From contig NZ_JACOIK010000006.1 in NCBI RefSeq assembly GCF_014692515.1, positions 248,001-312,000 of the forward strand: DNA of 64,000 bases. Reading direction: 5' to 3'. Below are positions 21,726 to 30,420 of the stretch, in pieces. The DNA is from Sphingobacterium micropteri. Its GTDB lineage: Bacteria > Bacteroidota > Bacteroidia > Sphingobacteriales > Sphingobacteriaceae. Under the pieces are notes generated by a model. That model saw only the letters and a list, made by a program, of their open reading frames with translations. It did not search any database and was not told the origin of the DNA. Numbering within the stretch: the stretch's first letter is position 1; every line of letters begins with the position of its first letter. Both the position numbers and the translations under genes were made by a program.

Positions 21726-24476
21726 ATGAAGATTTTTTTTAGGTATATTTTAGTGCTTTGCTTATGCGGATTGGCGGGGTGGACAGATGTAATTGCCAGG
21801 CCTCTCCGTGTCCTCTATGCCCGAGAGGCTGTAACCAATGAACAGCGCTTGCAATATGCAATAGATAAAATGGTGGCTGCTATAGGTCAGCCATCTGCCG
21901 TATTTCATTTTGAAGAGGCTTCCATACAAAAAGATGATGTTATACTCGGACTGCTTGGGACATCAGGGGACTGGGAAAAGTTTGTGCCGGCGACGTTATT
22001 GAAAAACCTGAAAGCCAACGAATCGTTTATTGTTTACAGAAAAGACGCTGTATCTCCGTTGGTTATTGTAGGGAAAGAAGAAACAGGATTGCTTTATGGT
22101 TGCGAAGAAGTCCTAAAAAACGCATTTTACGAAAATAAACCTGTTTCCTATACGGACGCACCGGAGATGGTGCTCCGTGGTACGGCTATCGGTTTGCAGA
22201 AAACGGAATATCTACCAGGCCGTGATGTATACGAATACCCTTATACGGAAGACTTGTTTCCCTGGTTCTATGATAAAGAACTTTGGATACAATATTTAGA
22301 CATGATGCTCGAAAACCGATACAATAGTTTGTATCTATGGAACGGACATCCCTTTTCCTCCCTGGTGAAACTAAAGGATTATCCTTATGCGCTAGAAGTC
22401 GACGAGAAAACATTTGCAAAGAATGAAGAAATCTATCGTTTTCTGACAGAAGAAGCGAACAAACGTGGAATCTGGGTTATTCAGATGTTCTACAATATTT
22501 TGTTGCCTGAGCCCTTTGCCGATAAACACGGTCTGAAAACACAAGAAAGAAACCGGGTTATAACACCGTTAATTTCAGATTATACCCGTAAATCCATTGC
22601 TGCATTTGTAGAGAAATATCCCAATGTTGGACTGCTGGTTACGTTAGGAGAAGCCATGGAAGGTGTTGGGCAAGATGATATTGATTGGTTTACAAAAACG
22701 ATTATTCCGGGTGTAAAAGATGGTCTCCGTGCCATCCATAGCGAGCTAGAACCGCCTATTATCTTACGGGCACATGATACGGATGCGCCAGCTGTAATGA
22801 AAGCTGCATTACCGATCTATCAGAATTTATATACCTCCGCAAAATTTAATGGAGAAGCATTGACCACGTATGAAACGCGTGGGAAATGGGCAGAATTGCA
22901 TCAGACCCTAGGAAGTATCGGTACCGTGCATATACAGAACGTACATATTCTGGCGAATCTCGAGCCGTTTCGTTATGCTGCACCCGATTTTATACAAAAA
23001 TCGGTTAAATCGATGCATGATATCCATTTTTCTAACGGTCTTCATCTATATCCGCAAGCATCTTATTGGGACTGGCCCTATGCCGCAGATAAGACAGATA
23101 AACGTTTATTACAAGTGGAAAGAGACTGGATTTGGTATAAAGCGTGGGCTCGTTATGCGTGGAAAGCAGCCCGCCCCGAAAAGGAGGAAAAAATATACTG
23201 GTCGTCGCTGTTAAGTGACTATTATGGACTCTCCGAGAAAGATGCAATGAACCTCCTTGTAGCACTGGACGAAGTTGGTGAAATATCACCTAAGATTCTT
23301 CGGCGCTTTGGTATTACGGACGGTAACCGACAGACTTCCTCGTTGGGTATGCTGATGACACAACTGATTAACCCCTATCGTTACGGACTTTTCACCTTGC
23401 TGTACGAATCAGAAGCACCCGAAGGTGAAATGATTATCGACTATGCCGAAAAACAGTTTAAAGGTGAGCAGCATATTGGTGAAACGCCCATGCGTGTGGC
23501 CGATGAGATTGTTGCCCATGCCAACAAGGCTGTACAGGCAATACAAAGCATACAGCAATCCGCGCATAAAAATCCTGCGGAGTTTCAGCGTTTGATCAAT
23601 GATGTTTATATCCACCAGGCACTTGCCGAACACTACAGCTTCAAGGTAAAGGCCGCGATTCAACTATTGGAATACAAATATACGCAAGATGTAGAATCCC
23701 TCCGGAAAGCACTCCCTGATTTTGAGAAAAGTGTACACGCCTATAAAAAGCTGACAGCGTTGACCACGGATAGCTATCTATATGCCAACAGCATGCAAAC
23801 GAAGCAGCGTAAAATTCCTATGCGGGGCGTAGATGCCACTTTTAAACATTGGACGGAGATGCTGCCGGTTTTCGAAACGGAACTGCACAACTTTCAGCAG
23901 GCAATAGATTCTATCGAATCTTCAACTGGTCAGCCTAAACAAGAACGTATGTTCCTTAACGAAAAGGAAGTTGCGGTCAAGGCAGATGTCCAATACGCCG
24001 TTTTGAAAAAAGGAGCAAAATTGCATGTAGATCAGGAACTGGTGGTGACACATCTGGCAAATGAACTGGAAGGAATGAAAGCCGTGATGATTAATTCGGA
24101 AGAACAAAAGCTACACGGTACGACACTGGAATTTGAAAGTGATCAACAGGTAAAAGTTTTAGTCGGGTATTTTAATAATGCAGATAAAGTATTTGCACCT
24201 AAGCCTGTACTGGAAATAGATGCTTCTGCCAACGATTATGGACAAGCCGAAGCGAAGATCCGTAACGCCTTGCGCATACAATATATGCCGATGTTGGATA
24301 TCCACACGTATTCGTTCCCCAAAGGAAAAAACGAGTTGAAAATACCAAAGGGCGAAGCATTGATTCTTGGATTTGTTGCGGATGATGAGCTTCAACACGC
24401 CTACAATGCCGATGTTGATAACCAGGGTGATGATATGGACGACCTTTTTGGTTATTATGAGGAAACTAAACTGTAA
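21726..24476 (+). CDS. large exported glycoside hydrolase-like protein (GH67/GH20-type layout), family not assigned
   Basis: I start at ATG 21726, which gives a clean signal peptide (MKIFFRYILVLCLCG to about DVIA) and 916 residues; the frame is open back to 21633. The N-terminal 140 residues look like the alpha-glucuronidase-type domain (VILGLLGTSGDWEKF, PLVIVGKEETGLLYGCEEVLK). A TIM-barrel-like region follows with LENRYNSLYLWNGHPF, EEANKRGIWVIQMFYNI and LVTLGEAMEGVG, which offers acidic candidates for catalysis. A helical C-terminal half ends with a beta-rich tail. I cannot place it in a named GH family. It opens a five-enzyme operon, 10 nt before the next gene. An alpha-glucuronidase-like or N-acetylhexosaminidase-like activity is conceivable but unproven. 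Confidence 0.75.
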   Translation: MKIFFRYILVLCLCGLAGWTDVIARPLRVLYAREAVTNEQRLQYAIDKMVAAIGQPSAVFHFEEASIQKDDVILGLLGTSGDWEKFVPATLLKNLKANESFIVYRKDAVSPLVIVGKEETGLLYGCEEVLKNAFYENKPVSYTDAPEMVLRGTAIGLQKTEYLPGRDVYEYPYTEDLFPWFYDKELWIQYLDMMLENRYNSLYLWNGHPFSSLVKLKDYPYALEVDEKTFAKNEEIYRFLTEEANKRGIWVIQMFYNILLPEPFADKHGLKTQERNRVITPLISDYTRKSIAAFVEKYPNVGLLVTLGEAMEGVGQDDIDWFTKTIIPGVKDGLRAIHSELEPPIILRAHDTDAPAVMKAALPIYQNLYTSAKFNGEALTTYETRGKWAELHQTLGSIGTVHIQNVHILANLEPFRYAAPDFIQKSVKSMHDIHFSNGLHLYPQASYWDWPYAADKTDKRLLQVERDWIWYKAWARYAWKAARPEKEEKIYWSSLLSDYYGLSEKDAMNLLVALDEVGEISPKILRRFGITDGNRQTSSLGMLMTQLINPYRYGLFTLLYESEAPEGEMIIDYAEKQFKGEQHIGETPMRVADEIVAHANKAVQAIQSIQQSAHKNPAEFQRLINDVYIHQALAEHYSFKVKAAIQLLEYKYTQDVESLRKALPDFEKSVHAYKKLTALTTDSYLYANSMQTKQRKIPMRGVDATFKHWTEMLPVFETELHNFQQAIDSIESSTGQPKQERMFLNEKEVAVKADVQYAVLKKGAKLHVDQELVVTHLANELEGMKAVMINSEEQKLHGTTLEFESDQQVKVLVGYFNNADKVFAPKPVLEIDASANDYGQAEAKIRNALRIQYMPMLDIHTYSFPKGKNELKIPKGEALILGFVADDELQHAYNADVDNQGDDMDDLFGYYEETKL

Positions 24477-24486
24477 TAGAATAACA

Positions 24487-26025
24487 ATGACGATAAATAA
24501 ACTCGCAGGTATGCTCCTGTTCCTCTTGCCAGGAACGTTAGCTGCACAGGAAGACCTGAACACGAAGCTTAAAAACTATGTTGATCGATTTAATAGCCAA
24601 GACAACGAGGCGGTTATTAACAAGATTGACAACAAAAGCTCGGCAGCATGGATGGAAGACAATATCCCGCTGTTTGCCTGTCCGGACAGTGCCATAGAAG
24701 AAACCTATTATTTCCGCTGGTGGTCTTATCGAAAGCACATTAAAGAAACCCCGCTGGGAACGATTGTAACCGAATTCATTGAGCCTGTATCACACGCTGG
24801 TAAATACAACTCTATCAGCTGTGCTTTGGGGCATCATATCTATGAAGGGAGATGGTTGCGGAACAGCGATTTTCTGAAGGAGTATGTAGACTTTTTTATG
24901 TACCATGCCGATGAAGGCGAAAAAAGACCTCGCTTCCATCAATTCAGTTCTTGGGTGCCAGATGCCTTGTTAGCCTATTATATGGTAGATAATGATAAAA
25001 CATACCTTCTTGATCGATTGCAGGATCTGGATAAAGATTATTTGAAATGGGAAGAGGAACGTCAGGTTTCTAGCGGTATGTTTTGGCAACACGACGTCAA
25101 AGACGGCATGGAAGAATCCGTATCGGGTGGCCGGCATGTCGAAAATCGGCGCCCGACCATTAACAGCTATATGTACGCGAACGCGCGCGCATTATCCACT
25201 ATAGCCAAGATGGCCGGTAATGATAGCTTGAAACGGAATTACGACTTGAAAGCCGAACGCCTACAAGCCCTCCTATTGGATTCCCTATGGGATAAAGAAG
25301 ATCAGTTCTTCAAAACCCGTTTGGAAAATGGGGAGCTGCATTCCGCTCGCGAGGCGATAGGATTTATTCCTTGGGGCTTTCATGCCGTACCGGATCAACG
25401 AAGCTATGCTGGAGCTTGGACGCAGGTGATCGATACCGCCGGATTTAAAGCTCCTTGGGGTCTGACGACTGCCGAACGCAGAGAGCCTACCTTCCGGACG
25501 CGTGGATCTGGACACAGCTGTGAATGGGATGGGGCGATATGGCCATTTGCCAGCAGCCAGACCCTGCGCGGGATGGCCAATTTCCTGGCGGACTATAAAC
25601 ACGGGAAACAGATCACAAAAACTGATTTTTATGAAGCCGTACAGCAGTATGCAGCATCCCATGTGATGGATGGTAAAGCGTATATCGGCGAGTACCAAGA
25701 TGAGGTGACTGGATTTTGGTTGAAAGGGGACAATCCACGTAGCAAATTCTATAATCACTCGACTTTTGCAGACGTTATCATTCAAGATCTTATTGGCTTT
25801 AAGCCACAGCTCGGCAACAGTTTCGAATTGAAGCCCCTTATTCCACAAGAACAATGGGCATATTTTACCCTGCAGGGGGTGCCTTATAAAAACAAATCTG
25901 TGGATATCTATTGGGATGTAGATGGAACGCAGTACGGAAAAGGAAAAGGACTGACCGTCTACGTTGACGGCAAACGTATTGCTAAATCAAAAAAATTAAA
26001 ATCGATAAAAGTTAACTTGAAATGA
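24487..26025 (+). CDS. MGH1-like (alpha/alpha)6 glycoside hydrolase
   Basis: The frame is open from 24367, but that would overlap the previous gene; ATG 24487 gives the signal MTINKLAGMLLFLLPGTLAAQ and a protein of 512 residues. The body shows alpha-toroid motifs seen in GH63/MGH1-like enzymes: YYFRWWSYRKHI, SGGRHVENRRPTINSYMYANARALS, FIPWGFHAVPD and SGHSCEWDGAIWPFASSQTL. The conserved acidic residues in those motifs would be the catalytic pair. The specific substrate is not visible. It overlaps the GH28 start by 4 nt (ATGA), so the two are translationally coupled, pointing to a pectin side-chain role. Confidence 0.78.
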   Translation: MTINKLAGMLLFLLPGTLAAQEDLNTKLKNYVDRFNSQDNEAVINKIDNKSSAAWMEDNIPLFACPDSAIEETYYFRWWSYRKHIKETPLGTIVTEFIEPVSHAGKYNSISCALGHHIYEGRWLRNSDFLKEYVDFFMYHADEGEKRPRFHQFSSWVPDALLAYYMVDNDKTYLLDRLQDLDKDYLKWEEERQVSSGMFWQHDVKDGMEESVSGGRHVENRRPTINSYMYANARALSTIAKMAGNDSLKRNYDLKAERLQALLLDSLWDKEDQFFKTRLENGELHSAREAIGFIPWGFHAVPDQRSYAGAWTQVIDTAGFKAPWGLTTAERREPTFRTRGSGHSCEWDGAIWPFASSQTLRGMANFLADYKHGKQITKTDFYEAVQQYAASHVMDGKAYIGEYQDEVTGFWLKGDNPRSKFYNHSTFADVIIQDLIGFKPQLGNSFELKPLIPQEQWAYFTLQGVPYKNKSVDIYWDVDGTQYGKGKGLTVYVDGKRIAKSKKLKSIKVNLK

Positions 26026-27605
26026 TAAAACAAGGAATTATTGTATTATGGCTGTTTGTAGCCACGATGGGGATGTCCGTACAGGCACAACAGTTCTACA
26101 ATGTATTAGACTACGGTGGAAGCAATGATAGCACTGGGTTAAACACGGAGGCTATTGCGAAAGCCATTGATGCTGCTGCAAACAAGGGCGGTGGAACGGT
26201 GTATTTCCCTGCTGGGAAATATATTACCGGACCGATACATTTTAAAAGTAACATCACCCTTTTTATTGATGCTGGAGCAGAATTGCATTTCAGTGACGAC
26301 TTTGACCATTATTTACCGATGGTGGAATCGCGTTGGGAAGGTACGGAAGTGACCAACTTCTCCCCATTGATTTATGGAACAGATCTCGAAAACATCGCTA
26401 TTGTTGGTCGTGGGTTGATTGACGGTCACGGAAAGAAATGGTGGGGTTATTCCGAAGTAACCATCCGAAATCAAAAAGAAGGTGAGCAAACGAAATGGCA
26501 AACGGAATTTAAACGGTTAAACAAAGACGTACTGGCGCCAGATTTGCCAGGCTGGGTGGAGCGCGGCTTCTTGCGCCCGCCATTTATTCAATTTCTTCGG
26601 TGCGAAAACGTACAAATCAAAGATATCAAGATACAGAATTCTCCGTTTTGGACAGTGAACCCGCAATATTGTGATAACGTGACGATCGATGGCGTAACGA
26701 TTGACAATCCGCCGTCTCCAAATACAGATGGTATTAACCCCGAGTCTTGTCGCAATGTGCATATTGCCAATTGCCATATCTCGGTGGGAGATGATTGTAT
26801 CACCATCAAATCGGGTAAAGATCGCTCAGGTCGTAAAGTCAATATCCCGGCAGAAAACTATACCATTACCAATTGTACAATGTTACGTGGGCATGGCGGT
26901 GTGGTCATTGGTAGTGAGATGTCAGGAGGTGTGAAGAATATCGTCATTTCAAATTGTATATTTGATGGTACTGATCGGGGTATCCGTCTAAAAACAGCTC
27001 GCGGTCGCGGTGGGGTGGTTGAAAATATCCGGGTAAGTAATATCGTGATGCGCAATATTCGCGATCAAGCGATCGTATTGAATACGCAATATGCTAAGAC
27101 CGACGTAGAGCCTGTATCCGAACGCACACCCCAGTTCAAAAATGTTTATATCAGCGATATGGCCGGAACAACGAATCGTGTAGGCTTGATACTCGGACTG
27201 GAGGAGATGCCTGTCGAGAATGTAAGCTTCAACAATATTAATATGCAATCGAACGCTGGATTTTCCGTGACCAACGCAAAAAACATAACCTTTCATAACG
27301 TTCAGGTCGATGTGGCCAATGAACCTTTGATCAAAGTAAAAAACGTGGATGGGCTGCATATTACTGGTGTACAGAACAATACACCCAAAGCAGATAACCC
27401 CATGTTAATCTTGGAGAATGTAGAACACGCCAATATTCAACAGAATTACCCTAGCGTAGGTACTAACACGTTCTTAGAACTTGTTGGTGATGAAAACAAG
27501 GGAATTTATCTGCATGGGAATAATTTTATGAATGTACAAAATACCGTTGTAGGTTCTACAACAGCTGTTGTTTTAACGAACAACATCGAAGCACAAAAGA
27601 AATAG
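26022..27605 (+). CDS. GH28 polygalacturonase-family hydrolase
   Basis: This 527-residue exported protein has a signal peptide ending VQAQ. A right-handed beta-helix follows with the GH28 catalytic set: NTDG (234-237), GDDC (256-259), GHGG (290-293) and RLK (322-324, usually RIK). Members cut galacturonan, rhamnogalacturonan or xylogalacturonan backbones. The GKKWWG insert and GFLRPPFIQF are typical of the Bacteroidota exo-acting and rhamnogalacturonan-type branch, but specificity cannot be fixed by eye. It lies between two other hydrolases of the pectin operon. Confidence 0.92.
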   Translation: MIKQGIIVLWLFVATMGMSVQAQQFYNVLDYGGSNDSTGLNTEAIAKAIDAAANKGGGTVYFPAGKYITGPIHFKSNITLFIDAGAELHFSDDFDHYLPMVESRWEGTEVTNFSPLIYGTDLENIAIVGRGLIDGHGKKWWGYSEVTIRNQKEGEQTKWQTEFKRLNKDVLAPDLPGWVERGFLRPPFIQFLRCENVQIKDIKIQNSPFWTVNPQYCDNVTIDGVTIDNPPSPNTDGINPESCRNVHIANCHISVGDDCITIKSGKDRSGRKVNIPAENYTITNCTMLRGHGGVVIGSEMSGGVKNIVISNCIFDGTDRGIRLKTARGRGGVVENIRVSNIVMRNIRDQAIVLNTQYAKTDVEPVSERTPQFKNVYISDMAGTTNRVGLILGLEEMPVENVSFNNINMQSNAGFSVTNAKNITFHNVQVDVANEPLIKVKNVDGLHITGVQNNTPKADNPMLILENVEHANIQQNYPSVGTNTFLELVGDENKGIYLHGNNFMNVQNTVVGSTTAVVLTNNIEAQKK

Positions 27606-27609
27606 TCAT

Positions 27610-30402
27610 ATGCGGTTAACGTTTTTCTTTCTTTCTCTTTATACAACATGTGCCATAATGGTGCAGGGGCAAAACAGGCTTTGGTATAATGCGCCCGCCC
27701 GCGAATGGGAAGAAGCTTTACCTATTGGAAATGGACGGATGGGAGCCATGATATTCGGCGGCGATACGTTAGAAGAAGTGCAATTTAATGAAGAAACACT
27801 TTGGACAGGTCAGCCGCGGAATTATAATAAGAAAGGAGCGCATCAGTATCTGGATACCATCCGGCTCTTGTTAGAACAGGGAAAGCAACGCGAGGCGGAA
27901 GAACTCGCGATGAACGAATTCATGGGTGTGAAAAGCCAGACGGAAGACAATGGTCCGTGGCTGGAAAGCGTAGGTGCGGAGAGAAAGAAAAAGGACGGCG
28001 CGTATACATACGATTATGATGATACCGGTTGGTCCACTATCCTAGTGCCTTCCTATGAAGGTTGGGAAGAAGTAGGTCTGGAAGGGCTTGACGGAGCCGT
28101 TTGGTTTCGGACAACTTTCGAGTTAACGGCCGATGATTTACATCGTGATTGGGAGCTCGATCTGAATCGGGTTCGACAGTACGATTATACCTATGTTAAT
28201 GGCCATTTGATAGGTCATGAACAGGGAGACGGAACAAAGCGTTTATACACGATTCCAAAAGAAATCCTTCGGAAAGGAAAGAATGTAATTGCAGTACAGG
28301 TGATTAACCTAGCGGGCAAAGGTGGAATCTCTGGATACAAAGATACGAGCAATCCGATCGGATTAAGAGATACCGCCGGGAAGTTTATCTCCATTGTTGG
28401 TGAATGGAAATACTGGGTCCAAGACTCGGAGGCTCCTAAAGTAGGTTCATTTCAAGCATCTTACCAACCTTTCGGTAGCTTGAAATTCCGTTTTCCAACA
28501 GGAGAAACCCAGCAATATGAGCGCAGTTTAGATTTGGAAACAGGTCTTGCCGAGGTAACCTATAAAAGAGGAGATGTCCAGTTTTCCCGAACCTATTTTG
28601 CCAGTTATCCAGATAATATGATCGGCATCGGCTTGACTGCTGATAAACCTGGTCAAGTTTCTTTCGACTTGGCGATGGAAACTAAACATGAAAAACATCG
28701 GATATGGAAGGTAGATGCACATACTTTGGCGATGACTGTACATGTCAAAGGAGGTGCGTTGGAAGGGACGTCGTTTCTAACAGTTAAACTAGATGGTGGT
28801 ACAATAACAGCACAAGATGGGCAGTTGCACGTGAAAAATGCGCATGCTGCCACTGTATATCTGACAGGTGCGACCAATTATGGAGACTATAAAACACTTG
28901 TCCCAGGCTATATCGCTCCAGCGCAGGCGCATCACCAAAAGATAAAGAAAAAGACGTTCTCCAAGCTGCTCCAGGTACACCAAGAAGATTACCACAAGCT
29001 GTTTAACCGATTCCGTATAGACTTGGGTGGGGAAGCGCAACGGACAATTCCAACAAACGAAAGACTCAAAAAGTTTGAATCGGCAGCAGACCCCGATTTG
29101 GTTGCATTATACGTGCAGTTTGGGCGTTATTTGCAAATTGCGAGCGCGCGGGAGGGAACGCACCCAGCCAATTTGCAGGGGTTATGGAATCCTTGGTTAG
29201 AGCCATCATGGGGAAGCAAGTACACGACCAATATTAATCTGGAGATGAATTATTGGGCAACGGAGATGCTTAACCTCAGTGAGCTGCATAATTCATTGTT
29301 TCAGATGATTCGGGAGCTGAGCGAGGCCGGTGAAGAAACAGCACGTCAATATTATAATGCAAGAGGTTGGGTGTTGCATCACAATACCGATGTGTGGCGT
29401 GGAACCGCTCCAATCAACAATTCCAATCATGGTATATGGCCGACTGGTGGTGCCTGGTTGGTGACCCACCTTTGGGAGCATTATTTATTTAATCAAGATC
29501 CCAAAATTATTGCAGAGTATTATGATATCATTAAGGGAGCGACGCTTTTCTTTAAAGATGTTTTAGTGAAGGACAAAAAAACTGGTTGGTTAGTCAGTAC
29601 ACCTTCTAATTCTCCGGAAAACGGTGGATTGGTGAAAGGACCAACGATGGATCACCAAATTATCCGTGCCTTGTTCGGCGTGTTTACCGAATCCGCTACG
29701 TTAATGGGAAGAGATGCCGCGCTACGTGACTCGATCCAAACCATGTTGCCACAGATTGCGCCAAACCAAATTGGTCGATACGGGCAGTTGCAAGAATGGA
29801 TGGAAGATATCGATGATCCTGATAATAAGCATCGACATGTGTCGCATTTGTGGGGTTTATACCCGGGCCATGAAATTAACACGGATGATACGCCAGAGTT
29901 GGTGGAAGCCGCCAAACAGTCCTTGCGCATGCGCGGTGATGACGGTACTGGCTGGAGTTTGGCTTGGAAGATCAATTTCTGGGCCCGGTTGAAGGATGCT
30001 CAACATACGTATACGATGATCAAGATGTTGCTGCGTCCGGCTAGTAAAGCCGGAGGATCTTATCCGAACCTATTTGATGCACATCCCCCTTTTCAGATTG
30101 ATGGGAATTTTGGTGGTGCAGCAGGTATCGGCGAGATGCTGCTCCAGAGCCATACCGGCTTTGTCGATATCTTACCGGCGTTGCCCAAAGAACTTTCTCA
30201 GGGAAAAGTCTCCGGACTAAAGGCACGGGGTAATTTTGAAATAGACCTTGCTTGGGACAAGCACAAATTGACTCAGGTCTCTGTACGATCACACGCAGGC
30301 AAGCCGTTAAAGCTTCGCTATAACGGTCAAGTCGTCGAGCTCCCAACCAAAAAGAATAAAACATATACCTTCGATACAGCACTTAATCTCGTTAAGCGAT
30401 AA
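27610..30402 (+). CDS. GH95-family hydrolase with an inserted beta domain
   Basis: This 930-residue exported protein begins with the GH95 N-terminal domain (LWYNAPAREWEEALPIGNGRMG, FNEETLWTGQP). Around residues 125-250 a jelly-roll module interrupts it (WFRTTFELTADDL, YVNGHLIGHEQGDG, GKNVIAVQVINLAGKGG), similar to the sugar-binding fold of GH2 and sialate esterases. The catalytic toroid follows, with NLQGLWNPWLEPSWGSKY, NINLEMNYW, HLWGLYPGHEI and DGNFGGAAGIGEML. GH95 enzymes remove alpha-L-fucose or alpha-L-galactose, both present on pectin and hemicellulose side chains. The family is usually near 800 residues; the insert accounts for the extra length. Confidence 0.9.
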   Translation: MRLTFFFLSLYTTCAIMVQGQNRLWYNAPAREWEEALPIGNGRMGAMIFGGDTLEEVQFNEETLWTGQPRNYNKKGAHQYLDTIRLLLEQGKQREAEELAMNEFMGVKSQTEDNGPWLESVGAERKKKDGAYTYDYDDTGWSTILVPSYEGWEEVGLEGLDGAVWFRTTFELTADDLHRDWELDLNRVRQYDYTYVNGHLIGHEQGDGTKRLYTIPKEILRKGKNVIAVQVINLAGKGGISGYKDTSNPIGLRDTAGKFISIVGEWKYWVQDSEAPKVGSFQASYQPFGSLKFRFPTGETQQYERSLDLETGLAEVTYKRGDVQFSRTYFASYPDNMIGIGLTADKPGQVSFDLAMETKHEKHRIWKVDAHTLAMTVHVKGGALEGTSFLTVKLDGGTITAQDGQLHVKNAHAATVYLTGATNYGDYKTLVPGYIAPAQAHHQKIKKKTFSKLLQVHQEDYHKLFNRFRIDLGGEAQRTIPTNERLKKFESAADPDLVALYVQFGRYLQIASAREGTHPANLQGLWNPWLEPSWGSKYTTNINLEMNYWATEMLNLSELHNSLFQMIRELSEAGEETARQYYNARGWVLHHNTDVWRGTAPINNSNHGIWPTGGAWLVTHLWEHYLFNQDPKIIAEYYDIIKGATLFFKDVLVKDKKTGWLVSTPSNSPENGGLVKGPTMDHQIIRALFGVFTESATLMGRDAALRDSIQTMLPQIAPNQIGRYGQLQEWMEDIDDPDNKHRHVSHLWGLYPGHEINTDDTPELVEAAKQSLRMRGDDGTGWSLAWKINFWARLKDAQHTYTMIKMLLRPASKAGGSYPNLFDAHPPFQIDGNFGGAAGIGEMLLQSHTGFVDILPALPKELSQGKVSGLKARGNFEIDLAWDKHKLTQVSVRSHAGKPLKLRYNGQVVELPTKKNKTYTFDTALNLVKR

Positions 30403-30420
30403 AAAAGAAAGATATAACTA

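Noticed and set aside
24159..24563. Minus-strand frame of 134 codons across the junction of the first two hydrolase genes
   Set aside because: It is antisense to two strongly supported genes and has no protein-like character.
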